DNA of 64,000 bases from Ruminococcus sp. UNK.MGS-30 (GTDB lineage Bacteria; Bacillota; Clostridia; Oscillospirales; Ruminococcaceae): NCBI GenBank assembly GCA_000980705.1, contig LBCK01000001.1, positions 992,001-1,056,000 on the forward strand, read 5' to 3'. Of the stretch, positions 25,547-35,164 are shown in pieces. A program made the translations under genes and the position numbers. The notes under the pieces were generated by a model. That model did not search any database. It saw nothing but the letters and a program-made list of their open reading frames with translations, and had not been told where the DNA came from. The first letter of the stretch is position 1, and the number at the start of each line of letters is the position of its first letter.

Positions 25547-27175
25547 TTATACCTGATCGGCGCTCTGCCGGAACCAGTTCCATTCCTCCGGCGAGTACCG
25601 CTCCCGGAGAACCGCAGCGTGCTGTGTTTCATAATTCCGCAGCAGCTGCGGTGCTTCTTTCAGAAAATCTTCGCCACGTTTGCAGTATCTTCCGTTTTCG
25701 GAAAAACCAGCCATATCTTCATAGCAAAGGGGATAGATCTGTTCCAGGGCGATCTTTTCCGGCGGCAATTGCAGCTGTTCCAACAACAATTCCCTGCGGA
25801 CTGCCGGCAGAGTGGTGCCGTCTGGAGCATTTTTTGCCGATTGCTCTACTGGTCGTTCCGACCGCCAGACATAGCCGTCTTTCTGCTGTATCGGAAACTT
25901 GGCGTGTGCTGATGTGGGATACAGCCGGGAATATCGCTGTAACTTTTCCGCCGAATCTGCCAGCAAAAGCTTGTCATATTGTGCCGTCAGCTTTTCAAAG
26001 TCCGTTTCTGTCAGCGGCTGCGGCTGGTCACCTAAAGCAACTGCCGTTTTTCGCAGGAACTGTTCCGCCTGTACGAAAAGGGCATCCCGTTCCGGCTGGG
26101 GCAGTGCTGCCAATGCCTCTTTTGCCAGGGGCAGCACGGTGAATACCAGCCGTGTTCCCAGCAGCCAGCACCAGTCTGTGTCTTGTTCCGGGACACATTG
26201 CCGCAGTTGGTCGGCTATGGCTTGCAGCAGCTGTGGCGTGACCTTGCCGGACTCCCACTTCCACGGCAGAAAATCCTTTCCCAGCGGCTCGGCATATTCC
26301 GGCTGGCACAGCTGTATCTCTCCGGAAAAGGGGATCCCCTTTTGCCGGCAGAAACAAAAGTATGCCGCCAGCACCTGCTGCCGTTCGTTTTCATCAGTTC
26401 CAAACAGGCGGCACACTTTTCGCTCTGCCGTGAGGGCAATGCCGCCCAGCAGCCGACTGCATCTCCACAGCAGCCAGCTTTCCGTGCTGCCGTCATCTGC
26501 GGAAAAACCGCCGGAAACCGGCTGCAGCAGGTACGCAGCAAACCGATTTTCAAAATACAGCATCCCAAACCGGGTTTCCAGGAAAGTGCAAAGCTTTGCA
26601 TGGGAGAAATCGTGTTCCTTTCGTCTGTCATATTCTTCCCGTCGGAATTGCCCCAGTGCCTCGGTCAGATCGGCAGCGTCGGAGAGCGTTTTCAAATGGT
26701 TGACAGAAGGAATTTCGCCGCCCACCCAGCGAAAATCGTGCCGGAGAAACTGCGCTTCCAACATTCTGTTGTACGCATAATCGAAAAATGCGAAACAGCG
26801 TTTTCCCAGAGCCTGTTCCGTATCCCGCCGCTGCTGTCTGCCGGCTTTGGAAAAGTAATAGGCTGCCATTTCCGGCAGCAGTGCCGCATATTCGCCGTGA
26901 TAGCGGGTGGAAAGACGGCGAACTGTATCCCTGTTTTCTTGCAGCGTGACAGTGGCTGCCCCTTCCGGCAAAAGTGCCGTCATGGTGTAATCGTCGAATC
27001 CGTCATCACACCGTTTGATGCAGTCGGAGAGAAATTCCGTGACGAACATCTGCGTTCCCGTGGTTTCCTCCGTGAGAATCGCCGATGGGATTTTCTCCAG
27101 CAGCAGGCTGTATTTTTTCAGACAGTGCCGCAAAAAATCCATGTCGCAGTACTGCCAGCGATAGGAATATGCCAT
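25547..27175 (-). CDS. Unrecognised 542-residue soluble protein downstream of ung
   Basis: I do not recognise this protein. It has no signal peptide, no membrane helix and no obvious catalytic motif. It is rich in Leu, Gln, Arg and aromatic residues, suggesting an all-helical fold. Features include GRYCKRGEDFL near the end and a Cys/Trp-rich centre (WLLWRCSRLLGG, DTDWCWLLGT). The start at 27175 lies one base after the ung stop, with GGAG 8 bases upstream inside ung, so translation is coupled. A longer frame reaching into ung was rejected. Coupling to a DNA-repair gene is the only functional hint. Confidence 0.7.
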   Translation of the reverse strand: MAYSYRWQYCDMDFLRHCLKKYSLLLEKIPSAILTEETTGTQMFVTEFLSDCIKRCDDGFDDYTMTALLPEGAATVTLQENRDTVRRLSTRYHGEYAALLPEMAAYYFSKAGRQQRRDTEQALGKRCFAFFDYAYNRMLEAQFLRHDFRWVGGEIPSVNHLKTLSDAADLTEALGQFRREEYDRRKEHDFSHAKLCTFLETRFGMLYFENRFAAYLLQPVSGGFSADDGSTESWLLWRCSRLLGGIALTAERKVCRLFGTDENERQQVLAAYFCFCRQKGIPFSGEIQLCQPEYAEPLGKDFLPWKWESGKVTPQLLQAIADQLRQCVPEQDTDWCWLLGTRLVFTVLPLAKEALAALPQPERDALFVQAEQFLRKTAVALGDQPQPLTETDFEKLTAQYDKLLLADSAEKLQRYSRLYPTSAHAKFPIQQKDGYVWRSERPVEQSAKNAPDGTTLPAVRRELLLEQLQLPPEKIALEQIYPLCYEDMAGFSENGRYCKRGEDFLKEAPQLLRNYETQHAAVLRERYSPEEWNWFRQSADQV

Positions 27176-27176
27176 G

Positions 27177-27845
27177 TCAGATGCTCCAGTCAATCTCCGG
27201 CAGACCGTGTTCCCGGAGGAAAGCGTTTGCCTTGGAGAAGTGTTTGCAGCCGAAGAAGCCATGGTAGGCGGACAGAGGGCTGGGGTGTGCGGCAGTCAGC
27301 ACCAGATGCTGGGGGTGCTGGATCAGAGCCTTTTTCGCCTTGGCATTGTTGCCCCAGAGCAGGAACACCACCGGTTCTTCCCGCTGATCCAGCAGCCGGA
27401 TCACATCATCGGTGAACTGCTCCCAGCCCTTGCCCTTGTGGGAATTCGCCTGTCCGGCACGGACGGTCAGCACCGTGTTCAGCAGCAGTACCCCGTGCTT
27501 TGCCCAGTTGGTCAGTTCGCCGTGCTTGCCGGTGTTGTCGATGCCCACATCATCCTTGATCTCCTTGAAAATGTTCACCAGAGACGGCGGCGGCGCTACG
27601 CCTTTCCGCACGGAAAAGCTCAGTCCGTGCGCCTGGTTCGGACCGTGATAGGGGTCTTGTCCCAGGATCACGGCACGCACTTTGGCGTAAGGAGTGTATT
27701 TCAGTGCGTTGAAAATGTCGTACATACCGGGGTAGACGGTCTGGGTGCGGTATTCCGTCAGCAGAAACTGCCGCAGATTTTGATAGTAGGTTTTGGCAAA
27801 TTCGCCGTCCAGGATGGTGTCCCAGTCGTTGCCGAAGTGTACCAT
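27177..27845 (-). CDS. ung: Uracil-DNA glycosylase, family 1
   Basis: A 222-residue base-excision repair enzyme that removes uracil from DNA. The water-activating motif is GQDPYHGP with D64, followed by [15 protein letters not shown] and the DNA-intercalation loop [13 protein letters not shown] are intact. The start follows AAAGGACTGACAGACA. It has its own promoter and is cotranscribed with the unknown gene downstream. Confidence 0.98.
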   Translation of the reverse strand: MVHFGNDWDTILDGEFAKTYYQNLRQFLLTEYRTQTVYPGMYDIFNALKYTPYAKVRAVILGQDPYHGPNQAHGLSFSVRKGVAPPPSLVNIFKEIKDDVGIDNTGKHGELTNWAKHGVLLLNTVLTVRAGQANSHKGKGWEQFTDDVIRLLDQREEPVVFLLWGNNAKAKKALIQHPQHLVLTAAHPSPLSAYHGFFGCKHFSKANAFLREHGLPEIDWSI

Positions 27846-27907
27846 TGTCTGTCAGTCCTTTCGGAGCGCCTGTGCCGGCGCCGGAATCGTATTTTTCTAT
27901 TGATATG

Positions 27908-27936
27908 ATTATATCATAAGTATCGTGGAATTGCAA
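27908..27936 (-). promoter_or_regulatory. ung promoter
   Basis: Minus-strand TTGCAA (27931-27936), 17 bases, then TATAAT (27908-27913). The -10 box lies in a short palindrome, TGATATGATTATATCA. Confidence 0.65.
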
Positions 27937-28029
27937 CGGCAATTCCAAAAGTTTTCTCCCGGTATTTGGAGAAGTCGCCGAAAAAAGCGCTTTCAAATCG
28001 GCAATGTTGTACAAGTTTTGCCGTGCCTA

Positions 28030-28058
28030 TTGACTAATTGCGAAAATTGGAATATAAT
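28030..28058 (+). promoter_or_regulatory. secDF promoter
   Basis: TTGACT (28030-28035), 17 bases, then TATAAT (28053-28058), about 90 bases before the secD GTG. Confidence 0.75.
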
Positions 28059-28149
28059 AATAAGTAATTGTCGATCGTGCATTCTGCCGACGGCACAGTT
28101 TATTATGCGGAACCTGAGACAGACAGACCGCAGCACAGGAGGCTAAATC

Positions 28150-29574
28150 GTGAGAAAAGTGAAAAAACCCGTTTTCTTCATTGTATTTGCCGTAATCGCT
28201 CTGTTTACGCTCACCACCATTTTCGGCGTGCATACCCAGTTTGGTGATGTGGTAAAGACCTATGTTCACGGGGTGGATGATATCCGTCTCGGCATCGACA
28301 TCCAAGGCGGCGTAGACGTGACCTTTGAACCGGCGGGCGATGTGGATGCAACGGAGGAACAAATGGATGCAGCGCTGGAGACCATCAAGCTGCGTCTGGC
28401 AAACCAGAACATCAGCGACAGCGAAACGTATCTGGACTACAAGAGCAACCGTATTATCGTGCGTTTTCCGTGGCAGGCAGGCGAAAAGGACTTCAATCCG
28501 GAACAGGCTGTCAAGGAACTGGGCGAGACCGCAGAACTGACCTTCCGCAAGGGTACAGACACCACCACCGATGAAAACGGCGACACCGTTCCGTCGGGCG
28601 ATATCGTGCTGACCGGTGCGGACGTGGCACAGGCATCTACCGGCGGTTCCAAGGATGACACCACCGGAGACATCACCTGGGTGGTTACCCTGGATCTGAA
28701 CGACAGCGGTACAGAAAAGTTCTATGAGGCAACCTCGGAGCTGTATCAGTCCAAGGGACAGATCTCCATCTGGATGGACAACACCATGGTCTCTGCACCG
28801 TCTGTCAACGCAGTGATCTCGGACGGCAAGGCATCCATTTCCGGTAACTTTACATATGAAAGTGCAAAGGAACTGGCAGACAAGATCAATTCCGGTGCGC
28901 TGCCGTTCTCTCTGGAGACGACAAGCTTTAAGACCATTTCTCCGACCATGGGCGAGGGTGCGCTGACGGCAATGGTGATTGCCGGCGTTATCACCCTGGC
29001 GCTGATCGTGATTTACATGATCGCCCTGTACCGCCTGCTGGGCGTGGTGGCATCCATCACGCTGATTGGACAGGTTGCCGGTATGCTGGCGGCTGTTTCC
29101 GGCTGGTTCGGCTTTATGTCCAGCACCACGCTGACGATCCCTGGTATTGCAGGTATCATCCTGTCTGTGGGCATGGGCGTCGATGCGAACATCATCACCG
29201 GCGAGCGTATCCGTGAGGAACTGCGCAAGGGCAAGACGCTGGATACGGCACTGTATTCCGGCTATCACCGTGCGTTTAGTGCGATCCTGGACGGTAACCT
29301 GACCGGTATCCTGGTATCCATCGTGCTGATGGGTGCATTCGGCGTGCCAGACAGCATCTGGGCAAAGATCTTCAACCACACGATCTTCTGGTTCTTCGGT
29401 GCGACCACAGAGGGCGTTATCTACTCCTTCGGCTTTACACTGATGACCGGTCTGATTATGAACTTTATCATGGGCGTGTTTGCGGCAAGACTGATGACCA
29501 TGTCTCTGTCTCGGTTCAAGTGCTTCCAGAACAAGAAACTCTATGGAGGTGGTATCAATGTCAAAGCAGACTAA
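28150..29574 (+). CDS. secD: Protein translocase subunit SecD
   Basis: A 474-residue RND-like membrane protein that uses the proton gradient to help pull secreted proteins through SecYEG. It starts at GTG behind AGGAGG. One N-terminal helix, a periplasmic P1 domain (about 40-250) starting LGIDIQGGVDVTFE, then five helices with IPGIAGIILSVGMGVDANIITGERI, the hallmark of SecD helix 4. It overlaps secF by 17 bases. The many secreted proteins nearby would depend on it, but secDF is a housekeeping gene. Confidence 0.97.
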   Translation: MRKVKKPVFFIVFAVIALFTLTTIFGVHTQFGDVVKTYVHGVDDIRLGIDIQGGVDVTFEPAGDVDATEEQMDAALETIKLRLANQNISDSETYLDYKSNRIIVRFPWQAGEKDFNPEQAVKELGETAELTFRKGTDTTTDENGDTVPSGDIVLTGADVAQASTGGSKDDTTGDITWVVTLDLNDSGTEKFYEATSELYQSKGQISIWMDNTMVSAPSVNAVISDGKASISGNFTYESAKELADKINSGALPFSLETTSFKTISPTMGEGALTAMVIAGVITLALIVIYMIALYRLLGVVASITLIGQVAGMLAAVSGWFGFMSSTTLTIPGIAGIILSVGMGVDANIITGERIREELRKGKTLDTALYSGYHRAFSAILDGNLTGILVSIVLMGAFGVPDSIWAKIFNHTIFWFFGATTEGVIYSFGFTLMTGLIMNFIMGVFAARLMTMSLSRFKCFQNKKLYGGGINVKAD

Positions 29575-30553
29575 GGACGCAAAGCATTTTGATGTAGACG
29601 TAAAAGTACGTGATTTCTGTTCCAAGTCGAAGCTGTTCTTTATCATCGGCTTTGCACTGATCCTGATCTCGTTGCTCTCCACCTTTACCGGCGTAGACGT
29701 TGCGCTGGAATTCAAGGGCGGTACGATCATCACCTACAGCTATACCGGTGATGTGGACGAAAGCAGCATTTCCAAGGAACTGACCAGTTTGGTCGGCTCT
29801 ACCGTAAAGGTACAGCAGGGCGACAGCCTGGACAGCGACACCAAGACCCTGTCCCTGTCCTTCACTTCCACCGAAGGTCTGACCATCGACCGTCAGAACG
29901 AAGTGACCAACAAGGTGAAGGAACTCTGCCCGGACAACGAGGTAGAGCTGCTGGACGCCAACGACGTTAACGCACGTTCCGGCGGCGAATTCTTCGCCAA
30001 GTGCATCGTGGCAGCAGTATTCGCTGCACTGATCCTGATCGTGTACATTGCGCTCCGGTTCAAGCAGATCAGCGGCTGGTCCGCAGGTGTGTGCGCTGTG
30101 CTGGGACTGCTCTCCACACTGATCGTCACCTATGGCTGCGTGGTTCTGTGCCGGTTTGAGATCGACTCCAACTTTATGGCAGTTATCCTGACTCTGCTGG
30201 GTTATGCGGTTAACGATACCATCGTTATTTACGACCGTATCCGTGAGAACCAGACACTGCTGCCGGGCACACAGATCCAGGAACTGGTCAACATCAGTGA
30301 CTCCCAGTCGCTGCGACGCAGTATCCGTACTTCTGTTACCACATTCAGCTCCATGCTGATCGTTACCATCGTTGCGCTGGTAATGGGTCTGGATTCCATT
30401 CTGAGTTTCTCCGTGCCGATGATGGCTGGTATTGCAATGGGTACGTTCAACTCCATCTGCTTTGTGCCGAGCCTGTGGGTATGGTGGCAGAAAAAACGTG
30501 GCATCAGCGTGCTGAAACCGCCGAAGAAAAAGGCAGCAAAGGTAAGCGTATAA
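29558..30553 (+). CDS. secF: Protein translocase subunit SecF
   Basis: A 331-residue partner of SecD. The start at 29558 follows TGGAGGT and lies inside the last codons of secD. Signatures are GVDVALEFKGGTIITY, then LGYAVNDTIVIYDRIREN in the membrane domain. The tail is lysine-rich. A strong terminator follows. Confidence 0.97.
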   Translation: MSKQTKDAKHFDVDVKVRDFCSKSKLFFIIGFALILISLLSTFTGVDVALEFKGGTIITYSYTGDVDESSISKELTSLVGSTVKVQQGDSLDSDTKTLSLSFTSTEGLTIDRQNEVTNKVKELCPDNEVELLDANDVNARSGGEFFAKCIVAAVFAALILIVYIALRFKQISGWSAGVCAVLGLLSTLIVTYGCVVLCRFEIDSNFMAVILTLLGYAVNDTIVIYDRIRENQTLLPGTQIQELVNISDSQSLRRSIRTSVTTFSSMLIVTIVALVMGLDSILSFSVPMMAGIAMGTFNSICFVPSLWVWWQKKRGISVLKPPKKKAAKVSV

Positions 30554-30581
30554 GCGTTTGTTTCGCTTGATATAGGAACAG

Positions 30582-30619
30582 AAAACCGGTATGGGCAAGA
30601 GCGCCCGTGCCGGTTTTTT
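30582..30619 (+). terminator. secDF terminator
   Basis: A long stem of AAAACCGG and ATGGGC with their complements (one internal mismatch), a 6-base loop and T6. Confidence 0.85.
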
Positions 30620-30669
30620 GCGCATCTGCGGCATGAAAATCGATTTTCGTACATCTGTACAAAAATCTA

Positions 30670-30698
30670 TTGAAATTTCGATTCGGGTATGGTATAAT
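30670..30698 (+). promoter_or_regulatory. Promoter of the TIM-barrel/nrdR operon
   Basis: TTGAAA (30670-30675), 17 bases, then TATAAT (30693-30698). Confidence 0.7.
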
Positions 30699-30760
30699 GA
30701 AAAAAGCCTGCCGCACCATTTCCGGTGCAGGGCAGAATGCAGGCAGAAAGGAGTGGTTGT

Positions 30761-31576
30761 ATGCTGCGTGCCGGCGTTTCTACGGCTTGCCTGTATCCAC
30801 GGGTGGTGGAAGAGGCACTGTATGATCTGGCGCTTTCCGGCGTGTCTAATGTGGAAATTTTCATCAACAGCCACTCTGAACTGCGCCGCAGCTTTGTGGA
30901 TACCATGGCACGCCTGCTGCATCGGTTCGACATGACCTGTGTCTCGCTGCACCCGTTCACCTGTGAGATTGAGCCGACCATGCTCTTTTCCAATTATCCA
31001 CGGCGTGCGGACGACTATCTGGAATACTGCCGGCATTATTTTTCCGCCATGCAGCAGCTGGGCGCAAAGGTGTTCGTGCTGCACGGGAACAAAGTCCCGG
31101 CGGCATCGGTCAACAAGGAGATGTATTTCGAACGCTTTCGCCGGCTGGCAGAGCTGGGAGACTCCTACGGCGTCCAGGTGGCGCAGGAAAACGTGGCACG
31201 CTGTACCAGCGCATCCCTGCCGTTTCTGCTGGAAATGCGGGATGCCCTGGGGAAACAGGCGAGATTCGTCCTGGACATCAAGCAGGCGGTGCGCTCCGGC
31301 GAAGATCCCCTTGCCATGCTGCGAGGGCTGGGGTCTCATGTGGTACACGTCCACATGAGCGACCACGGCGAATACGGCGACTGCCTTCTGCTGGGGAAGG
31401 GGCGCTTTCGGATCAGCGCTTTTCTGGAAATGCTGGCGCAGGTCAGCCCGGACTGCTCCGTGATCCTGGAACTCTACCGCAGCGGCTTTTCCGATGTGGC
31501 AGAGCTTGCCGCCAATTACACGCTGCTCCAGAATCGGATTCGCTCCGCAGAGACGGCAGGGAAAGGTAAGGTGTAA
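30761..31576 (+). CDS. Sugar phosphate isomerase/epimerase-like TIM-barrel protein
   Basis: A 271-residue protein of the xylose-isomerase-like (AP endonuclease family 2) fold. Conserved metal-site positions appear in VEIFINSHSE, VSLHPF, LHGNK, VAQENV, LDIKQAV, HVHMSDHGEYGD and LELYR. The start at 30761 is set by AAAGGAG. Members act as sugar epimerases, inosose dehydratases or endonuclease IV relatives; the substrate cannot be assigned. nrdR follows after 7 bases. Confidence 0.85.
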   Translation: MLRAGVSTACLYPRVVEEALYDLALSGVSNVEIFINSHSELRRSFVDTMARLLHRFDMTCVSLHPFTCEIEPTMLFSNYPRRADDYLEYCRHYFSAMQQLGAKVFVLHGNKVPAASVNKEMYFERFRRLAELGDSYGVQVAQENVARCTSASLPFLLEMRDALGKQARFVLDIKQAVRSGEDPLAMLRGLGSHVVHVHMSDHGEYGDCLLLGKGRFRISAFLEMLAQVSPDCSVILELYRSGFSDVAELAANYTLLQNRIRSAETAGKGKV

Positions 31577-31583
31577 TGCCGCT

Positions 31584-32069
31584 ATGTATTGTCCCTTTTG
31601 CGGAAACATCAACACTCGTGTGATGGACTCCCGTTCGACGGATGAAAAGATTCGCCGCCGCCGGGAATGCCTGGGGTGCGGAAAGCGCTTCACGACCTAT
31701 GAGGCGGTGGAACGCCCCATGCTGATGGTACAGAAAAAAGATGGTTCTTATGAGCCGTTTGATCGTCATAAACTGGTGACAGGAATTTTCAATGCCATCA
31801 AAAAACGTCCCGTGACCTCCAGCCTCATCCTGAAACTGGTGAGCGAGCTGGAATCCCAGTATGCCCAGGAGATGCGCAGCGTCGTCACCTCCTCGGAGAT
31901 CGGGAATGCGGTCATGGAACGTTTGAAACTGATCGACCCGGTCGCCTATGTGCGGTTCGCCTCGGTCTATCAGGATTTTACAGATGTAGCCGGATTTTTA
32001 GCTGCCATCGGCGCACTGGATGAAGAGGAATTGCGGCAGCGCAGAGCAGAAAGGAAGATCAGACCATGA
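31584..32069 (+). CDS. nrdR: Transcriptional repressor NrdR
   Basis: A 161-residue regulator of ribonucleotide reductase genes. The N-terminal zinc ribbon has MYCPFCG and CLGCGKRFTTYE. An ATP-cone domain (about 49-139) begins VQKKDGSYEPFDRHKL and ends FASVYQDF. Length and architecture are standard. It starts 7 bases after the previous stop and overlaps the next gene by 4 bases (ATGA). Confidence 0.97.
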   Translation: MYCPFCGNINTRVMDSRSTDEKIRRRRECLGCGKRFTTYEAVERPMLMVQKKDGSYEPFDRHKLVTGIFNAIKKRPVTSSLILKLVSELESQYAQEMRSVVTSSEIGNAVMERLKLIDPVAYVRFASVYQDFTDVAGFLAAIGALDEEELRQRRAERKIRP

Positions 32070-32446
32070 GCAACGATTTCAATGATTTTATGAATACCCC
32101 GGACGATACCGGAATGTATGACACCCAGGATATCCAGACCAACAAGGTCTGGGCAGCGCTGTCCTATGTGGGCATCCTGTTTATCCTGCCGCTGCTGGTA
32201 AACGGCGGACAGTCCCGCTATGCCAAATATCACGCAAACCAGGGATTTATCCTGTTCCTGGCGAACATTGTTGTGGGCATCGCCAGCGCCATTCTGGGAA
32301 AGATCCCGGTTCTGGGCGCAGTTCTCTCCGCATTGCTGTCTCTGGCAAGCCTGGCGCTGATGATTATTGGTATCATCAATGCAGCGAACGGCAAGGCAAA
32401 GCAGCTGCCGCTGATCGGCGGACTGTTCCACGTGTTTGATAAGTGA
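32066..32446 (+). CDS. Small DUF4870/Tic20-like membrane protein
   Basis: A 126-residue protein with an acidic, soluble N-terminus (1-26) and three hydrophobic helices. KVWAALSYVGILFILPLL and YAKYHANQGFILFL match the DUF4870 pattern (small multi-helix proteins of unknown role). It overlaps nrdR by 4 bases. The stop lies 10 bases from a convergent gene, with no clear terminator between. Confidence 0.8.
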   Translation: MSNDFNDFMNTPDDTGMYDTQDIQTNKVWAALSYVGILFILPLLVNGGQSRYAKYHANQGFILFLANIVVGIASAILGKIPVLGAVLSALLSLASLALMIIGIINAANGKAKQLPLIGGLFHVFDK

Positions 32447-32455
32447 GTTCTGAGT

Positions 32456-32890
32456 CTACGGCTGCATGACCGGAGACATCTGTTCCGGTTGGGTGCAGTC
32501 ATACTGCACCGCACCCAGCAGGATCTGATCCTCACTCAGCAGCAGCTCTGTGCGCAGGTGTGCCTCGCCGGGGCTGCTCTGTGTATAAGTATAGCGGACG
32601 GCTGTCTCGCCCAGGTGTGATGCCAGCGGCAGCGCCTGTGCCTGCTGGAGTGCGGCGTACTCGCTGTAGCTGCCGTCCGCCGCAGCAGGCAGCTGAACGG
32701 TCTCTGTGGCGACGCAGCAGCGCTCCGGCTGTCCCTGGCTCTCCAGGAATGCCAGCCGCTGTGCGCCGTCCTGGAGACAGATCTGGTGCGTCTCCGGTGC
32801 GCTTGCCGGCAGATGCAGCCAGTGCCACAAAAAGCCGCAGCCGAAGATCACGCCTGCGGCGCCAAGAAACAGAATCCCTCGTTTTTCCAT
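32456..32890 (-). CDS. DUF4830-like membrane-anchored protein
   Basis: A 144-residue protein with one N-terminal membrane helix (about 5-24) and an extracytoplasmic domain. The pattern RLAFLESQG, VQLPA, YSEYAALQQAQ, VRYTYTQ and LLLSEDQILLGAV resembles DUF4830, a small domain of unknown function in Clostridia. AAAGGCGG precedes the start. It stands alone and divergent from the rsuA-like gene. Confidence 0.7.
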   Translation of the reverse strand: MEKRGILFLGAAGVIFGCGFLWHWLHLPASAPETHQICLQDGAQRLAFLESQGQPERCCVATETVQLPAAADGSYSEYAALQQAQALPLASHLGETAVRYTYTQSSPGEAHLRTELLLSEDQILLGAVQYDCTQPEQMSPVMQP

Positions 32891-32975
32891 GATGCAGACC
32901 GCCTTTCGAAAATGCTGTGTGTTTCTCTGGGTATAATCTATGTGGACAAACGAAAAATAGAACAGGAGGTCTCTG

Positions 32976-33731
32976 ATGCGATTAGATCAGTTTCTCTCTG
33001 CACGCACCATGTATTCCCGCCGGGAACTGCGGCAGATGATCCAGAAGGGAAAGGCGACCGTGGACGGCGCTGTGGTGCGAAAGGCAGACCAGCACGTACA
33101 GCCGGACGAGAACACTGTTTGTCTGAACGGCAGACACATCCCCGGCGACCAGTATCTCTATGTGCTGCTGCACAAGCCCAAGGGCTATGTCAGCTCTGCG
33201 GATGAGCCGGGGCAGAAGAGCGTTCTGGAACTTGTGCCGCCGGAGCTGTGCCGGAAGGACCTGCGACCTGTGGGACGGCTGGACAAAGACTCTACCGGGA
33301 TGCTGCTGCTCACCGATGACGGGCAGCTGGCGCACCAGGTCATTGCGGCACGGAGTCACGTGGCGAAATACTATCACATCGTGCTGGCTCGCCCCTGGGA
33401 GGACGGCTATGCGGAAAAGATGGCAGAGGGCATGGTGCTGGCGGATGGCGCACAGTGTCTGCCGGCAAAGGCTGCCCCGGTGGAGGGCACAGACCGTGAG
33501 GCGCTGATCTGTCTGCACGAGGGAAAATATCACCAGGTGCGGCGGATGTTTGCGGCGGCTGGAAATCATGTGGCAGAGCTGGCGAGGATCGCCATGGGCG
33601 GACTGGAAATGCCCCAGGATCTGGAAATTGGCACGTGCTGTGTGCTGTCTGAAAAAGATGTCCAAAAAATGCTGAATTGTGAAACCAATTTTGCAAGTTT
33701 GCTACAAACGCTAAAAAAGCATTCGTCATAA
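32976..33731 (+). CDS. rsuA: 16S rRNA pseudouridine synthase, RsuA family
   Basis: A 251-residue enzyme converting a uridine in 16S rRNA to pseudouridine. An N-terminal S4 RNA-binding domain (1-60) is followed by the catalytic domain with HKPKGYVSS and GRLDKDSTGMLLLTDDG, where the Asp of RLDKD is catalytic. HEGKYHQVRRMFAAAGNHV is the conserved C-terminal strand. AGGAGG precedes the start. RsuA rather than RluB is suggested by length and the missing C-terminal extension. Confidence 0.92.
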   Translation: MRLDQFLSARTMYSRRELRQMIQKGKATVDGAVVRKADQHVQPDENTVCLNGRHIPGDQYLYVLLHKPKGYVSSADEPGQKSVLELVPPELCRKDLRPVGRLDKDSTGMLLLTDDGQLAHQVIAARSHVAKYYHIVLARPWEDGYAEKMAEGMVLADGAQCLPAKAAPVEGTDREALICLHEGKYHQVRRMFAAAGNHVAELARIAMGGLEMPQDLEIGTCCVLSEKDVQKMLNCETNFASLLQTLKKHSS

Positions 33732-33770
33732 TGGATAAATGTACAAGCAGAATTTTGGGCAAATAACGAC

Positions 33771-33799
33771 TTGAAAAATGTTTTTATTTTTGGTATGAT
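33771..33799 (+). promoter_or_regulatory. Promoter of the MsmX-type ATPase gene
   Basis: TTGAAA (33771-33776), 17 bases, then TATGAT (33794-33799), with an AT-rich upstream region. The leader is about 75 bases and ends in AGGAGG. Confidence 0.7.
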
Positions 33800-33879
33800 A
33801 TATATATCATCGAGAACGGCGGACGGGAAACGCCCGTGAGGACGTTCTGGAAAAATCTTATTTAGGAGGAACTGCGCAA

Positions 33880-35016
33880 ATGGCAAGTTTATCACTTCGA
33901 CATATTTATAAAAAGTATCCGGGCAATGTAGTCGCTGTAAAGGACGTTAACCTGGAAATCAAGGATAAGGAATTCATCGTTCTGGTAGGACCGTCTGGAT
34001 GCGGTAAGTCTACGACCCTGCGTATGATCGCTGGTCTGGAAGAAATTTCCGAAGGTGAGCTGTACATCGGCGACCGCCTGGTAAACGACATCGCTCCGAA
34101 GGACAGAGATATCGCAATGGTATTCCAGAACTATGCTCTGTATCCGCACATGACCGTATTCGACAACATGGCATTCGGTCTGAAGCTGCGTAAGGTACCG
34201 AAGGACGAGATCGCACGCAAGGTAGAAGAGGCTGCAAAGATCCTGGATCTGAGCCACCTGCTGGATCGTAAGCCGAAGGCTATGTCCGGTGGTCAGAGAC
34301 AGCGTGTTGCACTGGGTCGTGCAATCGTTCGTAATCCGCAGGTATTCCTCCTCGACGAGCCGCTGTCCAACCTGGACGCAAAGCTCCGTGCGCAGATGAG
34401 AACTGAGATCTCCAAGCTGCACAAGAAGCTGGGTACCACATTTATCTATGTAACACATGACCAGACTGAGGCTATGACCATGGGTGACCGTATCGTAGTT
34501 ATGAAGGATGGTATCATTCAGCAGATCGATACACCGCAGGCTCTGTACGAGCGTCCGGGCAACAAGTTCGTTGCAGGATTCCTGGGATCTCCGCAGATGA
34601 ACTTCATCGACGCTGTTCTGAAGAAGGCAGACAACTACTATGTAGAGTTCGGCGCAGATGCTACCAAGACCAGCAAGGCTGTGAAGTATCAGGTTGAAGT
34701 TCCGGCTGCAAAGGTAACTCCGGAGCTGGCAAAGTATGTTGACAAGGAAGTTACTCTGGGTATCCGTCCGGAGGCTCTCCACGATGACGAGATGTTCCTG
34801 TCCAACGCATCTACCGGTGTCGTTGACGCTACTGTTGAAATCACCGAAATGATGGGTGCTGAGACTTATCTGTACCTGGTATGCGCTGGCGTTCAGATGA
34901 CTGCTCGTGTTGATCCGCGCTCTACCGCTCGTCCGCAGGATGAGATCAAGATCGCTCTGGATCCGAACAAGATTCACCTGTTCGACAAGGAAACTGAGGA
35001 GACCATCATTAACTGA
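33880..35016 (+). CDS. msmX: Sugar ABC importer ATPase, MsmX/UgpC type
   Basis: A 378-residue ATPase that can energise several carbohydrate importers. Walker A is GPSGCGKST, the signature is SGGQRQR, and Walker B is [16 protein letters not shown]. The C-terminal 140 residues are the TOBE/MOI regulatory domain. The gene stands alone with its own promoter and terminator, as expected for a shared ATPase. Codon use is highly biased (GTA, GGT, CGT and CTG preferred), unlike its neighbours, pointing to high expression. The orphan sugar-binding lipoprotein at 4717 could be one client. Confidence 0.95.
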   Translation: MASLSLRHIYKKYPGNVVAVKDVNLEIKDKEFIVLVGPSGCGKSTTLRMIAGLEEISEGELYIGDRLVNDIAPKDRDIAMVFQNYALYPHMTVFDNMAFGLKLRKVPKDEIARKVEEAAKILDLSHLLDRKPKAMSGGQRQRVALGRAIVRNPQVFLLDEPLSNLDAKLRAQMRTEISKLHKKLGTTFIYVTHDQTEAMTMGDRIVVMKDGIIQQIDTPQALYERPGNKFVAGFLGSPQMNFIDAVLKKADNYYVEFGADATKTSKAVKYQVEVPAAKVTPELAKYVDKEVTLGIRPEALHDDEMFLSNASTGVVDATVEITEMMGAETYLYLVCAGVQMTARVDPRSTARPQDEIKIALDPNKIHLFDKETEETIIN

Positions 35017-35048
35017 TTGGTGCCTTTTGCGTAAATCGAAATAAAATG

Positions 35049-35086
35049 AAAAGCCTGTGCGCCGGATGGCGTGCAGGCTTTTTTGC
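35049..35086 (+). terminator. Terminator of the MsmX-type gene
   Basis: A 13-bp stem with two wobble pairs, a GGAT loop and T6. Confidence 0.85.
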
Positions 35087-35164
35087 GTCTCTTGCATAGC
35101 TATGGAAAAATTTGCAGAAAGTGTGGTTTCTTTCAGCCTATTTTAAGCTTTTTCCGGTATACTA

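Noticed and set aside
27176..27262. Longer N-terminus for the unknown protein downstream of ung
   Set aside because: It would overlap ung in another frame. The ATG at 27175 has its own GGAG and fits translational coupling.
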